Below, in pieces: positions 5,912 through 7,012 of a stretch of 7,012 nt of DNA. Numbering within the stretch: position 1 is the first letter of the stretch; every line of letters begins with the position of its first letter. Position numbers and translations under genes: made by a program. The notes under the pieces were generated by a model, which had not been told where the DNA came from, did no database searches, and saw nothing but the letters and a program-made list of their open reading frames with translations. Origin of the DNA: Halieaceae bacterium UBA4438 (GTDB lineage Bacteria > Pseudomonadota > Gammaproteobacteria > Pseudomonadales > Halieaceae); assembly GCA_002390485.1 (NCBI GenBank), contig DGPO01000082.1:4592-11603 (forward strand), in the 5' to 3' direction.

Positions 5912-7012
5912 ATGCGCGCAATGCTCGGCAAGGCAAAAGGACTCGCCCTCACACTCTCAATGAGTGTCGTGCTGCTCTCTAGCCCGTCCTTTGCTCAGGA
6001 CTTTACGGTCAATTTGAAAGACACCGACATTCAAGAGTTCATTGAGTTTGTCTCGGACGTTACCGGCACCACCATTGTGATTGACCCCTCCGTGAAAGGG
6101 AAAGTGAAGGTGGTCTCGAGCAAGCCTGTGTCAAAAGCGGAGCTCTATGACTTATTTTTATCAATCTTGGACGTTCACGGGTACACCGCGGTCCGCAGTG
6201 GGGGCGTGGTGCGCGTCATTCCCAATAAGAACGCACGATCGGCGCCGGTAGATGTGATCTCGGGTACGTCGATCATTAACGACGAATACGTGACACAGGT
6301 GATTCGTCTTGAAAATGTGTCGGCGGCCAAGCTCATACCGGTACTCAGACCTCTCGTGCCGCAGCAGGCACACATGGCGGCGTATGCGCCCAGTAACGCC
6401 ATTATCATCTCTGATGTTCGTGCCAACATTAACCGGATCTCCGAAATTATTGACCGCATGGACGAGTCTGCGGTGAAAGAGACTGAGATTATTCAACTTC
6501 GCTACGGTATTGCCACAGACGTGGTTGAGATGTTGAAGGCGCTTGAAAAGTCGCGGGCAGGCGAGGGGGCTGACGCCAATGATGAAGCGACATTGGTTGC
6601 CGACAAGCGGACCAATAGCGTGATTGTGACCGCCGATGAGGTGAGTATTGAGCGCATCAATGGTTTGATCGACTACCTCGATATTCCGCTGGAACAGAGC
6701 GGTAATGTGCGGGTTAGGTATCTCGAATACGCAGATGCGACAGAAGTGGCTGAAGTGCTGACACGGGTGATGCAGAATCTGGCGCGGCTTGACGATGAAA
6801 GTCGTGGCCAAAGCCGGTCCGCAAATGCGGCGAAGTCAACGATTGAAGCTGATGCGTCGACCAACAGTCTGATTATGACCGCCGATACAGACGAAATGGC
6901 GGCGCTCGAGTCGGTGATTGGCCGGCTCGATATTCGTCGCGCACAGGTGCTCGTCGAGGCCATTATTGTCGAGATGGAGATCGTTGAGGGGCGGGAGCTT
7001 GGACTGCAGTGG
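5912..7012 (+). CDS. gspD: Type II secretion system secretin GspD, C-terminal part missing
   Basis: The frame is open for 367 codons to the window end; full secretins are usually about 650-750 residues, so roughly half is present. A signal peptide (residues 1-28, core LALTLSMSVVLLSSPSFA, cleavage before QDF) is followed by N0 (about 29-105: FTVNLKDTDIQEFIEFVS and then TTIVIDPSVKGKV). N1, N2 and N3 repeats follow at about 126-187, 190-262 and 265-345, each with the family phrases TNSVIVTAD or TNSLIMTAD or SNAIIISD near the end. The last visible residues (RRAQVLVEAIIVEME, then GRELGLQW) open the secretin domain. GspD forms the outer-membrane channel of type II secretion and is contacted through N0 by the GspC HR domain. 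Nothing unusual is seen in the visible half. Confidence 0.97.
   Translation, partial: MRAMLGKAKGLALTLSMSVVLLSSPSFAQDFTVNLKDTDIQEFIEFVSDVTGTTIVIDPSVKGKVKVVSSKPVSKAELYDLFLSILDVHGYTAVRSGGVVRVIPNKNARSAPVDVISGTSIINDEYVTQVIRLENVSAAKLIPVLRPLVPQQAHMAAYAPSNAIIISDVRANINRISEIIDRMDESAVKETEIIQLRYGIATDVVEMLKALEKSRAGEGADANDEATLVADKRTNSVIVTADEVSIERINGLIDYLDIPLEQSGNVRVRYLEYADATEVAEVLTRVMQNLARLDDESRGQSRSANAAKSTIEADASTNSLIMTADTDEMAALESVIGRLDIRRAQVLVEAIIVEMEIVEGRELGLQW

Noticed and set aside
6161..6811. Long open frame antisense to gspD (216 codons)
   Set aside because: It mirrors codon bias of the secretin on the opposite strand, has no recognisable domain or ribosome-binding site, and gspD is unmistakable.

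Overview
The window looks like a chromosomal segment of a free-living, probably marine, gammaproteobacterium. The reasons are a TonB-dependent receptor, a Gram-negative type II secretion (T2SS) locus, a c-di-GMP-type signalling domain, moderate GC content and dense, overlapping operons. A Cellvibrionales/Halieaceae-like origin is a guess from protein style, not a demonstrated placement.

Left part, minus strand (about 3657 down to 1): a TPP-riboswitch-controlled thiamine uptake and salvage operon. In transcription order it has an extended -10 promoter, a TPP (THI-element) aptamer, a possible Shine-Dalgarno-sequestering hairpin, a TonB-dependent outer-membrane receptor, a small YkoF/DUF77-like thiamine-binding protein, a PnuC-family inner-membrane transporter (PnuT type) and a thiamine-kinase-like phosphotransferase cut by the window start. 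The genes are packed tightly: a 3-nt gap, then a 4-nt ATGA overlap, then a 28-nt overlap. A coherent model is receptor import across the outer membrane, PnuT passage through the inner membrane, and cytosolic capture by the small binding protein and by phosphorylation. The riboswitch would shut the operon down when TPP is plentiful.

Middle, plus strand (3741-4778): a divergently transcribed single gene with a GAF/DUF484-like N-terminus and a degenerate GGDEF domain. The signature reads SEDSF, while an RxxD inhibitory-site-like motif is kept. It looks like a non-catalytic signalling protein.

Right part, plus strand (4884-7012): the start of a gsp operon. It holds a complete gspC (inner-membrane T2SS clamp protein with HR and PDZ domains) followed after 14 nt by gspD (secretin), which runs off the window at the beginning of its secretin domain.

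No tRNA, rRNA, CRISPR array, insertion sequence or phage gene was seen. The most notable points are the combined thiamine-capture operon with its two probable TTG starts and candidate expression platform, and the pseudo-GGDEF protein next to the secretion locus.
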